This document shows, piece after piece, positions 63,719-64,000 of a stretch of 64,000 nt of DNA. The stretch lies in assembly GCF_030160455.1 (NCBI RefSeq), contig NZ_BSOJ01000027.1:1-64000 (forward strand), read 5' to 3'. Position 1 is the first letter of the stretch. Every line of letters begins with the position of its first letter. The notes under the pieces are model-generated. The model saw only the letters and a list, made by a program, of their open reading frames with translations, made no database searches and was not told where the DNA came from. Made by a program: the position numbers and the translations under genes. Origin of the DNA: Limnobacter litoralis (GTDB lineage Bacteria > Pseudomonadota > Gammaproteobacteria > Burkholderiales > Burkholderiaceae_B).

Positions 63719-64000
63719 TGGATAAAATAAAAAACAGCCGATTAGTTGAAGAATCAAAGATTTTTTCTTTATCCACCCCTATTATATTAATAGTAAACTA
63801 CTTTATTTTTTATGGAATTCTTGATTTAAATTCAAAATATTTATATCAATACATAATTTTTTGTTTAATTATCAGCGTTTTTTTTATATTTTTAAATTTT
63901 TCCAAAATAGATCTATCAAAAAAATATATTTATAACTCTATAAAAAATTTATTTTTCATTTACCTAATTTACTCGCCATTTATTTCAATTAGCTCAATAT
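63718..64000 (+). CDS. Small membrane protein, putative immunity protein (partial)
   Basis: An open frame starting ATG 63718, overlapping the effector stop (TAATG), runs off the window after 94 codons. It is very AT-rich and strongly hydrophobic: helices at about 18-35, 44-60 and 76 onward, separated by short charged loops. Immunity proteins of pore-forming colicins are multi-spanning inner-membrane proteins of this kind. No sequence family was recognised; the immunity role is an inference from position and topology. Confidence 0.6.
   Translation, partial: MDKIKNSRLVEESKIFSLSTPIILIVNYFIFYGILDLNSKYLYQYIIFCLIISVFFIFLNFSKIDLSKKYIYNSIKNLFFIYLIYSPFISISSI

Noticed and set aside
1-64000. tRNA genes, CRISPR arrays, insertion sequences, integrase or attachment sites
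   Set aside because: None was seen on reading; island-like blocks show no direct flanking repeats that I could identify.

Overview
The window reads as a Gram-negative betaproteobacterial chromosome, most like Burkholderiales and probably Limnobacter or a close relative. This is inferred from protein families (SorAB-type sulfite oxidation, PQQ dehydrogenase, malate synthase G, KdpFABC-type K+ pump, T6SS-type PAAR cargo) and composition; no rRNA or marker gene is present to prove it. No tRNA, rRNA, CRISPR array, insertion sequence or phage integrase was seen.

Layout. 0.2-2.0 kb: a ModE-like one-component regulator, fluoride channel CrcB and a DUF190 protein. 2.1-4.2 kb: wax ester synthase and a TetR regulator. 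4.3-7.5 kb: two adjacent lipoproteins of unknown function. 7.5-17.1 kb: a long minus-strand run with a CocE-type lipoprotein hydrolase, acyl-CoA synthetase, YghU-type GST, ornithine cyclodeaminase, arginase, an acetoacetate-decarboxylase-like protein, a Baeyer-Villiger-type monooxygenase and a cyclase/TPR deletion remnant. 17.4-19.6 kb: malate synthase G with a clear terminator. 19.7-20.8 kb: a broken GH19-like gene overlapping a DUF4087 lipoprotein.

21.6-31.5 kb looks like an accessory block of lower GC built around sulfite: a YeiE-like LysR, a SnoaL-like exported protein, an ECF sigma/anti-sigma pair with DUF305 and YVTN beta-propeller proteins, a YeiH-type exporter, a second-copy-style malate dehydrogenase, and the sulfite dehydrogenase subunits SorA and SorB. 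Two ECF-like promoters sharing GGAATA-N16-CG stand before the SnoaL and sigma genes.

32.0-36.9 kb: an MFS transporter, a lipoprotein, TetR divergent from an acyl-CoA dehydrogenase, and an HSL-type hydrolase. 37.1-47.8 kb: kdpABCDE followed by mgtA (K+ and Mg2+ import). 47.9-49.9 kb: a cytochrome-c outer-membrane protein under an FNR-type box, whose 3' end is lost and now reads antisense into a nitronate monooxygenase gene. 50.0-55.3 kb: a Met-rich exported protein and a signalling operon (response regulator, LysM-FecR protein, CHASE2 histidine kinase, lone receiver). 55.3-59.4 kb: PQQ dehydrogenase and D-tartrate dehydratase with a divergent LysR.

59.5-61.7 kb: a Met-rich MXKDX repeat protein, DUF1223, exported MsrB and MsrA, which together suggest a cell-envelope methionine redox buffer. 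61.8-64.0 kb: a PAAR protein, an AT-rich putative pore-forming effector and the start of a small multi-spanning membrane protein running off the window end. This last trio looks like a T6SS effector/immunity cassette and is the most interesting candidate system here.
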